Below, piece by piece: positions 8,369-16,543 of a DNA stretch of 47,575 bases; position 1 is the first letter of the stretch; every line of letters starts with the position of its first letter. The position numbers and the translations under genes are program-made. The notes under the pieces were generated by a model. The model was not told the DNA's origin. It ran no database searches and saw only the letters and a program-made list of their open reading frames with translations. The stretch lies in the NCBI GenBank assembly GCA_018716755.1, contig DVJN01000195.1, positions 1 to 47,575 on the forward strand. The letters run 5' to 3'. Source of the stretch: Candidatus Alectryocaccomicrobium excrementavium. GTDB taxonomy: Bacteria > Bacillota > Clostridia > Christensenellales > Aristaeellaceae.

Positions 8369-9418
8369 ATGCCAAAGATTGTGCTGGTGGACGATGAAAT
8401 CTGGGCGTTGCGAGGGCTGGAAAGCCTGCTGCAGGAATATCCCGAATACACCGTGGCGGCAACTTTCACCAATGGGCAGGAAGCGCTCGCCTATTTGCGC
8501 ACGCACCCCTGCGACGTTGTGTTCACGGATTTGCACATGGATCAGATGGGCGGCCAGCAATTGATCGCCGCCTGTACGCAGGAACGCATTCCCGTGCGCA
8601 TGGTGATCATCTCGGCATACAGCGATTTTTCCGCAGCCAGAGAAGGTCTGCGCAGCGGCGTGGTGGATTATTTGTTTAAGCCCATCACCCGAAAGGATAT
8701 GGCAGCTCTTATGGCGCGGCTAAACGGCGTTCTTCAGCCCGAACCGCCTTCTTCGCACATGGCGCTCCAACGCGCCATCGAAAACGCCTATCCAGAATGC
8801 CGCGTGCTGAGCTGGGATAGTGCGGACGCTGCTACGGAACGCGCCATTGCCAGCATCGACCCAGCCGGTTTCGCCCTGGGTTTTAGCGACCTGCGCGTCA
8901 ATGGCTATAGCGTCGCCCTGCTCTCCAACCCCTTGGGCCAGCTGCCTCCAGCCATCCTCGCCCTGCCCATGCGCGCCGGCATCAGCCTGCCGCAGCGCGA
9001 TTTTTCCCTGCTGCATGATATGATTGCGCAAGCGCAGCAAAGCGCCCAGTTCGCCTTTCGCTATGCGCTGCGCGAACCGGCTGGCCAAATCCAGGCATAC
9101 CTGGCGAGCCATTTTGCCCAGCCCTTTACCCTGAATGGGCTGGCCGACCACTTTTTTATGAACAAAGCGCATTTGTGCAGCACGTTCCGGGAAAACTGCG
9201 GCGTTACGATCATGACGTTTCTCAAAACCATCCGCATGCGCATGGCCGCCCGCCTGCTATTGGAAACCGGCGATAGCGTGCAGGACGTCGCTGCCAAGGT
9301 GGGCTATCCCGACAGTGCGTATTTTTCGCGCGTGTTCAAAAGCACCTATAAAATTTCGCCCGAAGCCTACCGCAAAAAGCGTCCTTCCGCCGGAAATTGC
9401 AACTCCACGCACGTATAG
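8369..9418 (+). CDS. YesN-type response regulator with AraC DNA-binding domain
   Basis: A 349-residue protein from the ATG at 8369 (TTGGAGGGA upstream). The receiver domain (1-~118) has the acidic pair Asp8/Asp9, phosphoacceptor Asp54 in FTDLHM, Ser82 and Lys104. A linker without a clear domain follows to ~250. The C-terminal ~100 residues are an AraC/XylS double helix-turn-helix (FTLNGLADHFFMN, then VQDVAAKVGYPDSAYFSRVF). It is divergent from the sugar importer operon, which it probably activates, and convergent with its likely partner kinase: the last 52 bp of the two genes overlap tail to tail. The role in sugar uptake is inferred from family and context. Confidence 0.93.
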   Translation: MPKIVLVDDEIWALRGLESLLQEYPEYTVAATFTNGQEALAYLRTHPCDVVFTDLHMDQMGGQQLIAACTQERIPVRMVIISAYSDFSAAREGLRSGVVDYLFKPITRKDMAALMARLNGVLQPEPPSSHMALQRAIENAYPECRVLSWDSADAATERAIASIDPAGFALGFSDLRVNGYSVALLSNPLGQLPPAILALPMRAGISLPQRDFSLLHDMIAQAQQSAQFAFRYALREPAGQIQAYLASHFAQPFTLNGLADHFFMNKAHLCSTFRENCGVTIMTFLKTIRMRMAARLLLETGDSVQDVAAKVGYPDSAYFSRVFKSTYKISPEAYRKKRPSAGNCNSTHV

Positions 9419-11142
9419 TAGCCGGGTTTTGAGCGAATGCCCATATGGCACTGATCCCCGTAGGCGATGCGCAACCTGCGCGCGATGTTGATCAGCGCGA
9501 TATGCCGCTTTTGCGCGGGGAATTCCCCGCCATTCATCTGCTCTAAGATGCCGGCCAGGTGATCCGCCTCGATGCCGCGCCCGTTGTCCGCCAGGCGCAA
9601 ACGCAGCCCGCCATCCGCTTTGTCCATCCAGCTTGCCAGATAGATGGTGCGTCCGGCGCGCTTTTCATACCCTTGAAAGCCGTGTTGCACGGCGTTTTCC
9701 GCCAAAGGTTGCAACAACAGGCTGAGCACACGCTTTTCCAGCGTTTCCGGCGCGGCATGCACCACCAGCCGGTATTTGTCCGGCATGCGGATCTCCAGAA
9801 TGCGCATGTAATCTTGCAAATGATCGATTTCCTCCCGAAGCGTCACTTCATCCGGCGCGCGCAGCGCATAATGCAGGCTGTCGGAAAGCGCGGTGACGAT
9901 CTGTTCCAGAGGCTCCACGCGATAGTGCATCGCCATGCCAATCACGCACCCCAAAGTGTTGAACAAGAAATGCGGATTGATCTGGCTGCGGAGGGCGAGC
10001 ATTTCCGCCTGCATTTTATACATTTCCAGTTGGTGGATTTTTTCCATGTTCTCCATTTCCTGTCGCTGGCTTTCCGTCAGCCGGGAAAGCATGTGGTTCA
10101 CGCCGCTGGCCAGGTTTTGCAATTCCACCACATTGGTATCGCCAATGCTGATTTGCTTGGTGGTAATGTGCGCCATATCCTGCGCGATCTGCGCGATGGG
10201 CCGGGAAATGCTGCGCCGCAAAAGCAGCATGAGCACAGCGACCACCGCCACGCACCCGCCAACGCCTACCAGCACAAAAGATTTCAACCGGTCAGTGCCT
10301 TCCATAAAGTGATTTACCGGCATGCTGAACGCGTACACCAGGCCATTTTCGGTGGAAAATGCGGCCGTCTGGAAAAAGTATGGTTCTCCCGCCACCTCGA
10401 TTTGCCAGGGCGCGGTTCCGCCTACTGCCGTAGCCGCAGCCACCAACGCGCTTTTCGCGCCAGCGTTCAGCGCGCGGCTACTGGCAAGAATCCTCTCCTG
10501 CCAAAACAGCAATTCGCACACAGGCGGCTCGCCCGGCGCAATCTCCGCCAAAAGTTCTGTTACATCGACCAGCAGGGCACAGGTCAAAAAACGCTCCTTT
10601 TGGCCCAGGCTGATGGGAGTGATCACGCCTACCGGCGCGCAATACAGGCAGTAGCGGGGCGATGCATTGATGCCTTCCGGCAAAATATCCGTGAAAAAGC
10701 CCTCTGTCTGCCCATCGAGATCATACTCCACGCCAGCGCGCTGAAAATAGTGCAATAGATTGTTCCCCGAATCCAGAAACGCGCCGCTTTCATCCACCAC
10801 ATAAATGGCGCGCACGCCTGGCGTCGCATCGATAAATGTGTTGAACAGGTTCCGCAAAAAAATATAGTTGTCGGCCCGCTGTGCGTTGTTCATCTGCACA
10901 AAATACTTCTGCACAGCTTCCGAATAGCCCACTTCCCGCGCCGTGTTGCGGATGTTGTTCAACCGCTCTTCCAGGCGCAGGCGGTACTGTTCCATCTGCA
11001 GGGCGAATTCTTCCTGCGAACGCCCGAACATGGAAGCGCGATACACCTCATAGGTGCCGAGCAGCAAAAGGGTGAGGATGATGAATGGAATCAGCACGAT
11101 AACCACGATATGCCGGTAGATCGAATAGGAATGCTTTTTCAC
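9367..11142 (-). CDS. YesM-type sensor histidine kinase
   Basis: A 591-residue membrane kinase starting at a GTG (11142) behind AAGGGGC. Transmembrane segments at ~12-30 and ~288-308 flank an extracellular sensor domain of ~255 residues. A HAMP region follows at ~309-360. The HisKA_7TM/YesM-type H-box SQINPHFLFNTLG has phospho-His391. The ATPase domain has the N-box LAENAVQHG (Asn483) and G1 box LADNGRG (Asp519). All catalytic motifs are intact. In this family the kinase and regulator usually sit in one operon; here they are convergent with overlapping 3' ends. It likely senses an extracellular sugar and phosphorylates the 8369-9418 regulator. Its own promoter lies at 11175-11204. Confidence 0.93.
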   Translation of the reverse strand: MKKHSYSIYRHIVVIVLIPFIILTLLLLGTYEVYRASMFGRSQEEFALQMEQYRLRLEERLNNIRNTAREVGYSEAVQKYFVQMNNAQRADNYIFLRNLFNTFIDATPGVRAIYVVDESGAFLDSGNNLLHYFQRAGVEYDLDGQTEGFFTDILPEGINASPRYCLYCAPVGVITPISLGQKERFLTCALLVDVTELLAEIAPGEPPVCELLFWQERILASSRALNAGAKSALVAAATAVGGTAPWQIEVAGEPYFFQTAAFSTENGLVYAFSMPVNHFMEGTDRLKSFVLVGVGGCVAVVAVLMLLLRRSISRPIAQIAQDMAHITTKQISIGDTNVVELQNLASGVNHMLSRLTESQRQEMENMEKIHQLEMYKMQAEMLALRSQINPHFLFNTLGCVIGMAMHYRVEPLEQIVTALSDSLHYALRAPDEVTLREEIDHLQDYMRILEIRMPDKYRLVVHAAPETLEKRVLSLLLQPLAENAVQHGFQGYEKRAGRTIYLASWMDKADGGLRLRLADNGRGIEADHLAGILEQMNGGEFPAQKRHIALINIARRLRIAYGDQCHMGIRSKPGYYTCVELQFPAEGRFLR

Positions 11143-11174
11143 GCTGCCCGCCCCTTTGCGCTAATTTTGCCCAA

Positions 11175-11204
11175 ATTATAGCACGCACGCGCGGATTGCG
11201 TCAA
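11175..11204 (-). promoter_or_regulatory. SigA promoter of the histidine kinase gene
   Basis: On the minus strand TTGACG (11199-11204) and TATAAT (11175-11180) are separated by 18 bp. The start codon of the kinase lies 33 bp downstream of the -10. It is back to back with the GH51 promoter in the same spacer. Confidence 0.75.
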
Positions 11205-11291
11205 CTGGCGATTGCGCCGAAGCGGCCTTTTCCCCAGGATTTAGCGGGCACTTGGAGCTTACAAATTCCCCCCTGCGCGAAAAATCCTTTC

Positions 11292-11320
11292 TTGACAGGC
11301 GCACGCGCCATAGATATAAT
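11292..11320 (+). promoter_or_regulatory. Perfect-consensus SigA promoter of the GH51 gene, palindrome in the spacer
   Basis: TTGACA (11292-11297), exactly 17 bp, TATAAT (11315-11320). The GH51 start codon follows 38 bp after the -10. The spacer holds a perfect palindrome GGCGC-AC-GCGCC (11298-11309), a possible operator. A fully consensus promoter on a catabolic gene would need repression, which fits an operator here (inference). Confidence 0.85.
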
Positions 11321-11357
11321 GGGGTACAAAATTGGCAAAATGGAGGAACGGCATTCT

Positions 11358-12857
11358 ATGAAGCATGCGCGCATGACGCTGGATAAGGCATTTCAAATCG
11401 GCCCGATCGATCCGCGGATCTATGGCTCTTTTCTTGAGCACATGGGCCGCGCCATTTACGAGGGCATTTATGAGCCCGGCCATCCCGCCGCGGACGAACA
11501 GGGGTTTCGCACGGATGTGATTCGCCTGGTGCGCGATCTGGGCGTTCCCATCGTGCGCTATCCGGGTGGGAATTTTGTCTCCGGCTTTCAGTGGGAGGAT
11601 TCCGTGGGCAGCCATCGCCCCCATCGGCTGGATCTGGCCTGGTTTGCCACCGAACCCAACGCGGTAGGCCTGCACGAATTTTGCGACTGGTGCGAAAAGG
11701 CGCAAACCGCGCCCATGTATTGCGTGAACCTCGGCACACGCGGTCCGGAACAGGCGCGGGACGTGGTGGAATACGCCAACCATCCCTCGGGTAGCAAGTT
11801 TTCCGATATGCGCATCGCCAATGGCAAAAAAGAGCCTCTGAACATCAAGCTGTGGTGCCTGGGCAACGAAATGGACGGGCCTTGGCAAATGGGCAGCAAA
11901 ACCGCCCAGGAATATGCGCGAATCGCCAATGAATCCGCCAAAATGATGAAATGGGTGGATCCTTCCATCGAATTGGTGGCCTGCGGTTCTTCCGGCTTTG
12001 AGATGCCTACCTTTGGCAGCTGGGAGTGGACGGTGCTGGATGAATGCTACGACAACATCGATTACATCTCCCTCCACCGCTATTATGGCAACCCCACCGG
12101 CAAAACGTCCGACTTCCTGGCCCGCACGATGGATATGGATGCCTTCATCCGCTCCGTCATTGCCCTGTGCGACGCGGTCAAGGGCAAAAAACACGCCAAA
12201 AAATCCATCCATCTCTCCTTTGATGAATGGAACATTATCTATCACACCGGCGATCAGGAGGCGTATCTGCGCAGCATGCGCTGGGGGCAGGCCGTCCACC
12301 GCGCGGAAGACGTTTACAATTTTGAGGACGCGCTTCTCACCGGCTCCATCCTAATTACGCTCCTGCGCAACGCCGACCGGGTCAAAATCGCCTGCCTGGC
12401 CCAGCTTGTCAACGTCATCGCCCCCATCATGACGCGCGGCGGCGGCGGTTGCTGGGCGCAAACGACCTACTATCCCTTCATGCACGCCTCCCGCTATGGG
12501 CGCGGCGCCGCGCTGCGCGCCGCCGTGGATAGCCCGGTTTACGATTGCGTGGATTACGAAGGCGTGCCGTTCATCGACGCGACCGCCACGCTGGCGGACG
12601 ATGGCAGCGTAACGGTTTTCTGCGTTAACCGCAGTACGACGGAACCTTTCGCGCTGGACATGGATCTGCACGGCTTCGGCGCGCTACGCATTGGCGAGCA
12701 CATCCTTTTGCACAACGACGACGCGAAGGCCGTCAACACCGAAAGCGCGCCCTATACCGTCGTACCCACCCCCGGCCCCGGCGGATGCATCGATGGTGAA
12801 AAGGCCACGCTGCACATTCCCGCTCTGAGCTGGAACGTAATCCGTTTTGTGCGATAA
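11358..12857 (+). CDS. abfA: Alpha-N-arabinofuranosidase, GH51
   Basis: A 499-residue protein, the usual size for cytosolic GH51 enzymes. There is no signal peptide, so it acts inside the cell on imported arabino-oligosaccharides, releasing L-arabinose. I start at the ATG at 11358 (TGGAGGAAC upstream). The N-terminal half is the TIM barrel: IVRYPGGNFVSGF at 65-77, the acid/base Glu171 in CLGNEMDGPW, and the nucleophile Glu290 in HLSFDEWN, both the expected GH51 residues. The C-terminal ~130 residues form the beta-sandwich. It stands alone behind a perfect SigA promoter and, with the GH78 rhamnosidase and sugar importer nearby, fits breakdown of arabinan side chains of pectin. Confidence 0.96.
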   Translation: MKHARMTLDKAFQIGPIDPRIYGSFLEHMGRAIYEGIYEPGHPAADEQGFRTDVIRLVRDLGVPIVRYPGGNFVSGFQWEDSVGSHRPHRLDLAWFATEPNAVGLHEFCDWCEKAQTAPMYCVNLGTRGPEQARDVVEYANHPSGSKFSDMRIANGKKEPLNIKLWCLGNEMDGPWQMGSKTAQEYARIANESAKMMKWVDPSIELVACGSSGFEMPTFGSWEWTVLDECYDNIDYISLHRYYGNPTGKTSDFLARTMDMDAFIRSVIALCDAVKGKKHAKKSIHLSFDEWNIIYHTGDQEAYLRSMRWGQAVHRAEDVYNFEDALLTGSILITLLRNADRVKIACLAQLVNVIAPIMTRGGGGCWAQTTYYPFMHASRYGRGAALRAAVDSPVYDCVDYEGVPFIDATATLADDGSVTVFCVNRSTTEPFALDMDLHGFGALRIGEHILLHNDDAKAVNTESAPYTVVPTPGPGGCIDGEKATLHIPALSWNVIRFVR

Positions 12858-12904
12858 CTTGTTCTAACACGCAAGCGCCTGGCGCGCATTTTGTTGCGCG
12901 CCTC

Positions 12905-12934
12905 AGCTTGTCAAAAAAGTCTTTTTGACAAGCT
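12905..12934. repeat. Perfect 13-bp hairpin downstream of the GH51 gene
   Basis: 12905-12917 pairs perfectly with 12922-12934 around a 4-nt loop; the arms are AGCTTGTCAAAAA and its complement. It sits directly next to a second stem-loop and may be part of a double terminator. No T-run follows on either strand other than the T-rich arm itself. The TTGTCAA core recurs in a hairpin at 43751-43781. Confidence 0.6.
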
Positions 12935-12937
12935 AAA

Positions 12938-12970
12938 GGGACTGGCACGGCGCAACCGCCGACCAGTCCC
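12938..12970. terminator. Bidirectional terminator between GH51 and hsp20 genes
   Basis: GGGACTGG (12938-12945) pairs with CCAGTCCC (12963-12970), with an inner CGGCG/CGCCG stem. On the plus strand a moderately T-rich stretch follows (12971-12988); on the minus strand CTTTAGCTT follows. The genes on both sides converge here, so it probably serves both. Confidence 0.65.
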
Positions 12971-12983
12971 CTATTGGTTTCCT

Positions 12984-13436
12984 TTATTGCAGCTCAATCC
13001 TGCGGGTGTTGCTCCTGGGCTGCTCCACATGCTTGGGCAGGTTCAGCCGCAGCACGCCGTCCTTGTATTCCCCGGTGATGTTCTGCTCCTCCACGCCTTC
13101 CAGCTGGAACGAGCGGCTCACCGAGCCATACCGGCGCTCGTGCAGCACGTAGTTGTTTTCGTTCCTGTCGTTCTGCTCATCCATTTCCGCGCTGATGGTG
13201 AGAACTCCGTTTTCCACATCCACGTGCACGTGATCCTTATCCATGCCCGGCAGATCCGCTTCCAGGCAATAGTGATCACCCTTGTCGGCTACGTCCACCT
13301 TAAAGGTCGTGGCGGATTCATCGCCCCAGAACGAGCGGAAGAAACTGTCAGCAAATGCGTTGAAAGGGTCGCGAACGTCTGCGTTCCTGCGCGCAGGATG
13401 GTTGTTGGTGTAACGATACGGTACGATGCTAAACAT
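12984..13436 (-). CDS. Small heat shock protein Hsp20
   Basis: A 150-residue ATP-independent chaperone of the alpha-crystallin family. I start at the ATG at 13436, 9 bases after GAGGAGG; the frame is open for 34 codons upstream but without a ribosome site. Residues ~45-140 form the alpha-crystallin domain: FKVDVADKGDHYCLEADLPG at its start, and GVLRLNLPKH, containing the conserved G-x-L motif, near the end. A C-terminal RRIEL replaces the usual I-x-I anchor. It is monocistronic under its own promoter (13527-13555) with a ~85-nt leader. No CIRCE repeat is visible. Confidence 0.95.
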   Translation of the reverse strand: MFSIVPYRYTNNHPARRNADVRDPFNAFADSFFRSFWGDESATTFKVDVADKGDHYCLEADLPGMDKDHVHVDVENGVLTISAEMDEQNDRNENNYVLHERRYGSVSRSFQLEGVEEQNITGEYKDGVLRLNLPKHVEQPRSNTRRIELQ

Positions 13437-13526
13437 ATTCAGCGCCTCCTCAGCGATTCTCTCTTCTATTGTGCCCCGGAACCGCGTTTCCCTTGCCCGG
13501 GAACCACCGTTCCTTGAAACACGTAT

Positions 13527-13555
13527 AGTATAGCTCAAAAGTCAAAGAAAGTCAA
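13527..13555 (-). promoter_or_regulatory. SigA promoter of the hsp20 gene
   Basis: On the minus strand TTGACT (13550-13555), 17 bp, TATACT (13527-13532). Together with the GH78 promoter it fills the 315-bp gene-free spacer 13437-13751. The leader between this promoter and the start contains several GGAAC/GTTCC inverted repeats (about 13470-13515) that could fold, but none clearly covers the Shine-Dalgarno. Confidence 0.75.
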
Positions 13556-13668
13556 TGAACAAATTTAAGATGCTCTGTAAATATTTTAGGAACGCCTTCT
13601 CCATGCCGTAACCCCTCCCGCCCCCATCGCCGCGCAGATTTTTGCCAGAAAAAACGCGGTTTTGTCCC

Positions 13669-13697
13669 TTGCTTTCGCCCGCCAGGCATGCTATGAT
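13669..13697 (+). promoter_or_regulatory. Extended -10 promoter of the GH78 gene
   Basis: TGCTATGAT (extended -10, hexamer 13692-13697) with TTGCTT (13669-13674) 17 bp upstream. Just downstream an imperfect inverted repeat (TATGGTA, 4 nt, TATCATA, about 13702-13719) could be an operator. Confidence 0.6.
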
Positions 13698-13736
13698 TAA
13701 GTATGGTATTTTTATCATATCCATCAATCGGGATAG

Positions 13737-13748
13737 GGAGGTACCTCC
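13737..13748 (+). promoter_or_regulatory. Palindrome covering the GH78 Shine-Dalgarno
   Basis: GGAGGTACCTCC is a perfect 12-bp palindrome. In RNA, GGAG and CTCC can pair around a GTAC loop and would hide the ribosome site 9 bases before the ATG. It could dampen translation or simply be a chance palindrome. Confidence 0.4.
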
Positions 13749-13751
13749 ATT

Positions 13752-16394
13752 ATGCAAATTGTCACACTCCGATGCGACGCAATGATCAACCCCGTCGGTT
13801 TTGCCTTTGACACGCCCCGGCTGAGCTGGGAAGTGGCCGGCGCCGGGTGCAATGCGCGGCAAAGCGCATACCGTCTCCAGGTCGCGCTGGACGATTCGTT
13901 TGCCGCCCCGCTGCTGGACAAGCGCGCGGAAAGCGGTGAGAGCGTAAACGTGCCGCTTGCGCTCTCGCTCTCCCCTCGCACGCGCTATTTCTGGCGCGTA
14001 AAGGTTTGGAACACCGCCCAGGAAGAAACCCCGTGGTCGGAAGCCGCGTATTTTGAAACGGCCAAAATGGACGAGCCCTGGCGCGCGCAATGGATCCGTT
14101 CGCCGGAAAACGAGGGCTTCCCCGCCCTGCGGCATGCCTTCCATCTGGAAAGCAAGCCCATTCTCCGCGCACGTGCCTATGCCTGCGGCGTGGGCCTATA
14201 TCACCTGTATCTCAATGGCGAAAGGGTGGGCAATGAGGAGCTTACGCCCAATTTCAACCCGTACAATCACTATCTGCAATACCAGACCTATGACGTCACC
14301 CCCTTGCTCCGCGCCGGAGAGAACGCCGTGGGCGCGCTGTTGGGCAACGGGTATTACAAGGGCCGCGTGAGCTGGCCGAACATGCCCCGCTGCACCTGCC
14401 TGTACGGCAACGAGCTGGCGCTGATCGCGGAATTGACCGTGGACTACGCGGATGGTACGCAGCAGGTAATTGTGACCGATGAAACCTGGAAAGCCAGCCG
14501 CAGCCCGCTTCTGCGCGCGGAAATTTACGATGGCGAAGTTTACGACGCGCGCCTGGAAAACCCGGGCTGGAACGCGCCGGGCTTTGACGATTCCGCCTGG
14601 CTCAACGCTGCGCGGGCAGGCGTGGACGTCGCCCTGTTGCAGCCGCGCCGCAGCGTGCCCGTGCGCGTGATCGAAGAACGTCCCGCCGTTCGAGTGTTGC
14701 GCACGCCCAAAGGCGAGGACGTGGTCGATTTTGGCCAGAATTGCGCGGGATGGGTTCGCCTCTCGCTGAGCGCGCCGTCGGGCGTGGAAATCCGCGTGCA
14801 ATACGGCGAAGCACTGGATAAGGATGGCAATTTTTACCGCGACAACATGCGCACCGCGCTGGCCGAAATGGTTTACACCACGCGCGAGGGCGTGCAGGAC
14901 TACGCGCCGCTGTTCACCTTCTTCGGTTTCCGCTATATCCGGGTCACGGGCTGGCCGGGCGCGCTTTCGCCCGAACAGTTCACGCAGTGCGTGGTGCACT
15001 CGGATCTCGAGCGCACGGGTGAATTTGAATGTTCCGACGCGCGCGTGAACCGCCTGTTTGAAAACGTCATCTGGGGGCAAAGATCCAATTTTGTGGATGT
15101 GCCCACCGATTGCCCGCAGCGCGACGAACGCATGGGCTGGACGGGCGACACGCAGGTTTTTGCCGCCACTGGCTGCATCAACATGCTTTCGGACGCTTTC
15201 TACCGCAAATACCTTTACGACGTGGCCTGCGAGCAGAGCGAAGTGGGCTATGTGCCCAACGTGGTGCCCAATTTCCTCAAGCGCGTGGGCCAGTGCCATG
15301 CGCCGACGACCGGCTGGGGCGACGTGGCCACCGTTGTGCCCTGGACGCTGTATCTCTACTACGGCGATGCCGGCGTGCTGGAAAAGCAGTACGGCAGCAT
15401 GAAAGCCTGGGTGGATTACATGCGCGCGCAGGATAAAGACGGCAGCGATCTGTATGGCGGCTTCCACCTGGGCGACTGGCTGGCGCAGGATACCCGCAAC
15501 CCGGACAGCCTCTTTGGCGCCACGCCCACCGGTATGCTGGCCACCGCATATTATGCCTATTCCGCGGAAATCGTTTCCAAGGCCGCAAAGGTGCTGGGCA
15601 AGGAGGAAGACGCTCGCTTCTACGCCGGCCTCGCGCGCCGCGTGCGCGAAGCTTTCCGCCGAGAATACGTCTCGCCCAATGGCCGCCTGACTGCGGATAC
15701 GCAGACCGCGCCGGTCATCGCCCTCAAAATGGATATGCTCGATCCCGCGCACCGTCCGCGCACGGCGCACGCGCTGGAAGAGCGCCTGAAAATCGACAAT
15801 TTCCATCTCACAACGGGCTTCCTGGGCACGCCGCACCTCTGCCCCGTCCTTTCGGAATGCGGGCTCAACGAATACGCCTACCAGCTGCTTTTGAACACCG
15901 GTTTCCCCAGCTGGCTGTATGCCGTGGAGCGCGGCGCGACCACCATCTGGGAGCGCTGGAATTCCATTCGTGAAGATGGTTCCATGGGCGAAGTGAGCAT
16001 GAACTCCTTCAACCATTACGCCTACGGCTCCATCGCCGAATGGATGTACCGCTACGTGGCGGGCCTGAACCCCGTGGAAAGCGAGCCGGGCTTTAAGCGG
16101 TCCCGCATCGCCCCCATGCCCAACAGCATGCTTGCCCACGCGCGCGCTTCCATCCATACGCAATATGGCCTGCTCGCCTGCGGCTGGAAGCTGGAGGGCG
16201 ACACGATCGAAATCGATATCGATATTCCCTTCAACACCACCGCCGATATCCTCCTGCCCGACGCGGACGGCGTGGAAATCTGGGAAAATGGCAGCCCCAT
16301 GTACAGCTTTTCGTTCGCGCGCGGCTCCGGCCATTGGCACTATGCCTATAAACCCAACCGCCGCACCATCGATAAGCGCGTGCCCAAACGATAA
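13752..16394 (+). CDS. Alpha-L-rhamnosidase, GH78
   Basis: An 880-residue enzyme releasing L-rhamnose from rhamnogalacturonan or rhamnosylated compounds. The domain order is that of bacterial GH78: an N-terminal fibronectin-like domain (~1-105), beta-sandwich domains (~110-420, with GVGLYHLYLNGERVG), the (alpha/alpha)6 catalytic barrel (~425-770) and a C-terminal beta-domain. Catalytic motif DCPQRDERMGWTGD is at 453-466 (acidic residues Asp458, Glu459 and Asp466) and TTIWERWNS supplies Glu734, matching the acidic residues of characterised GH78 enzymes. There is no signal peptide, so it is intracellular. It has its own promoter and a palindrome over its ribosome site. It probably works with the GH51 enzyme and the importer at 4561-8123 on pectin fragments. 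Confidence 0.96.
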   Translation: MQIVTLRCDAMINPVGFAFDTPRLSWEVAGAGCNARQSAYRLQVALDDSFAAPLLDKRAESGESVNVPLALSLSPRTRYFWRVKVWNTAQEETPWSEAAYFETAKMDEPWRAQWIRSPENEGFPALRHAFHLESKPILRARAYACGVGLYHLYLNGERVGNEELTPNFNPYNHYLQYQTYDVTPLLRAGENAVGALLGNGYYKGRVSWPNMPRCTCLYGNELALIAELTVDYADGTQQVIVTDETWKASRSPLLRAEIYDGEVYDARLENPGWNAPGFDDSAWLNAARAGVDVALLQPRRSVPVRVIEERPAVRVLRTPKGEDVVDFGQNCAGWVRLSLSAPSGVEIRVQYGEALDKDGNFYRDNMRTALAEMVYTTREGVQDYAPLFTFFGFRYIRVTGWPGALSPEQFTQCVVHSDLERTGEFECSDARVNRLFENVIWGQRSNFVDVPTDCPQRDERMGWTGDTQVFAATGCINMLSDAFYRKYLYDVACEQSEVGYVPNVVPNFLKRVGQCHAPTTGWGDVATVVPWTLYLYYGDAGVLEKQYGSMKAWVDYMRAQDKDGSDLYGGFHLGDWLAQDTRNPDSLFGATPTGMLATAYYAYSAEIVSKAAKVLGKEEDARFYAGLARRVREAFRREYVSPNGRLTADTQTAPVIALKMDMLDPAHRPRTAHALEERLKIDNFHLTTGFLGTPHLCPVLSECGLNEYAYQLLLNTGFPSWLYAVERGATTIWERWNSIREDGSMGEVSMNSFNHYAYGSIAEWMYRYVAGLNPVESEPGFKRSRIAPMPNSMLAHARASIHTQYGLLACGWKLEGDTIEIDIDIPFNTTADILLPDADGVEIWENGSPMYSFSFARGSGHWHYAYKPNRRTIDKRVPKR

Positions 16395-16403
16395 GAATGG
16401 CTC

Positions 16404-16434
16404 GGGAATGCTCCGAATGGGGCATTCCCCTTTT
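16404..16434 (+). terminator. Intrinsic terminator of the GH78 gene
   Basis: GGGAATGC (16404-16411) pairs with GCATTCCC (16422-16429), a 10-nt loop, followed by CTTTT. It ends the GH78 transcript. Confidence 0.85.
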
Positions 16435-16543
16435 CAAAAAAACGGCCGCGCGCTAAAGGCCGCGAAACGGCTGAAGCGCCAATGCGCAGAGCGGAGCGCA
16501 GGGTGCGCGGAGCCAATCCTTCCGAAGGAAAGGAGCCATCTGC

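Noticed and set aside
13437..13560. CIRCE or RNA-thermometer control of hsp20
   Set aside because: No TTAGCACTC-N9-GAGTGCTAA repeat is present, and although the leader can fold, I found no stem that pairs with the Shine-Dalgarno.
14196..16340. A 714-residue open frame antisense to the rhamnosidase
   Set aside because: It is fully inside the GH78 gene on the other strand, has no ribosome site and reads as a His/Ala/Arg-rich shadow.
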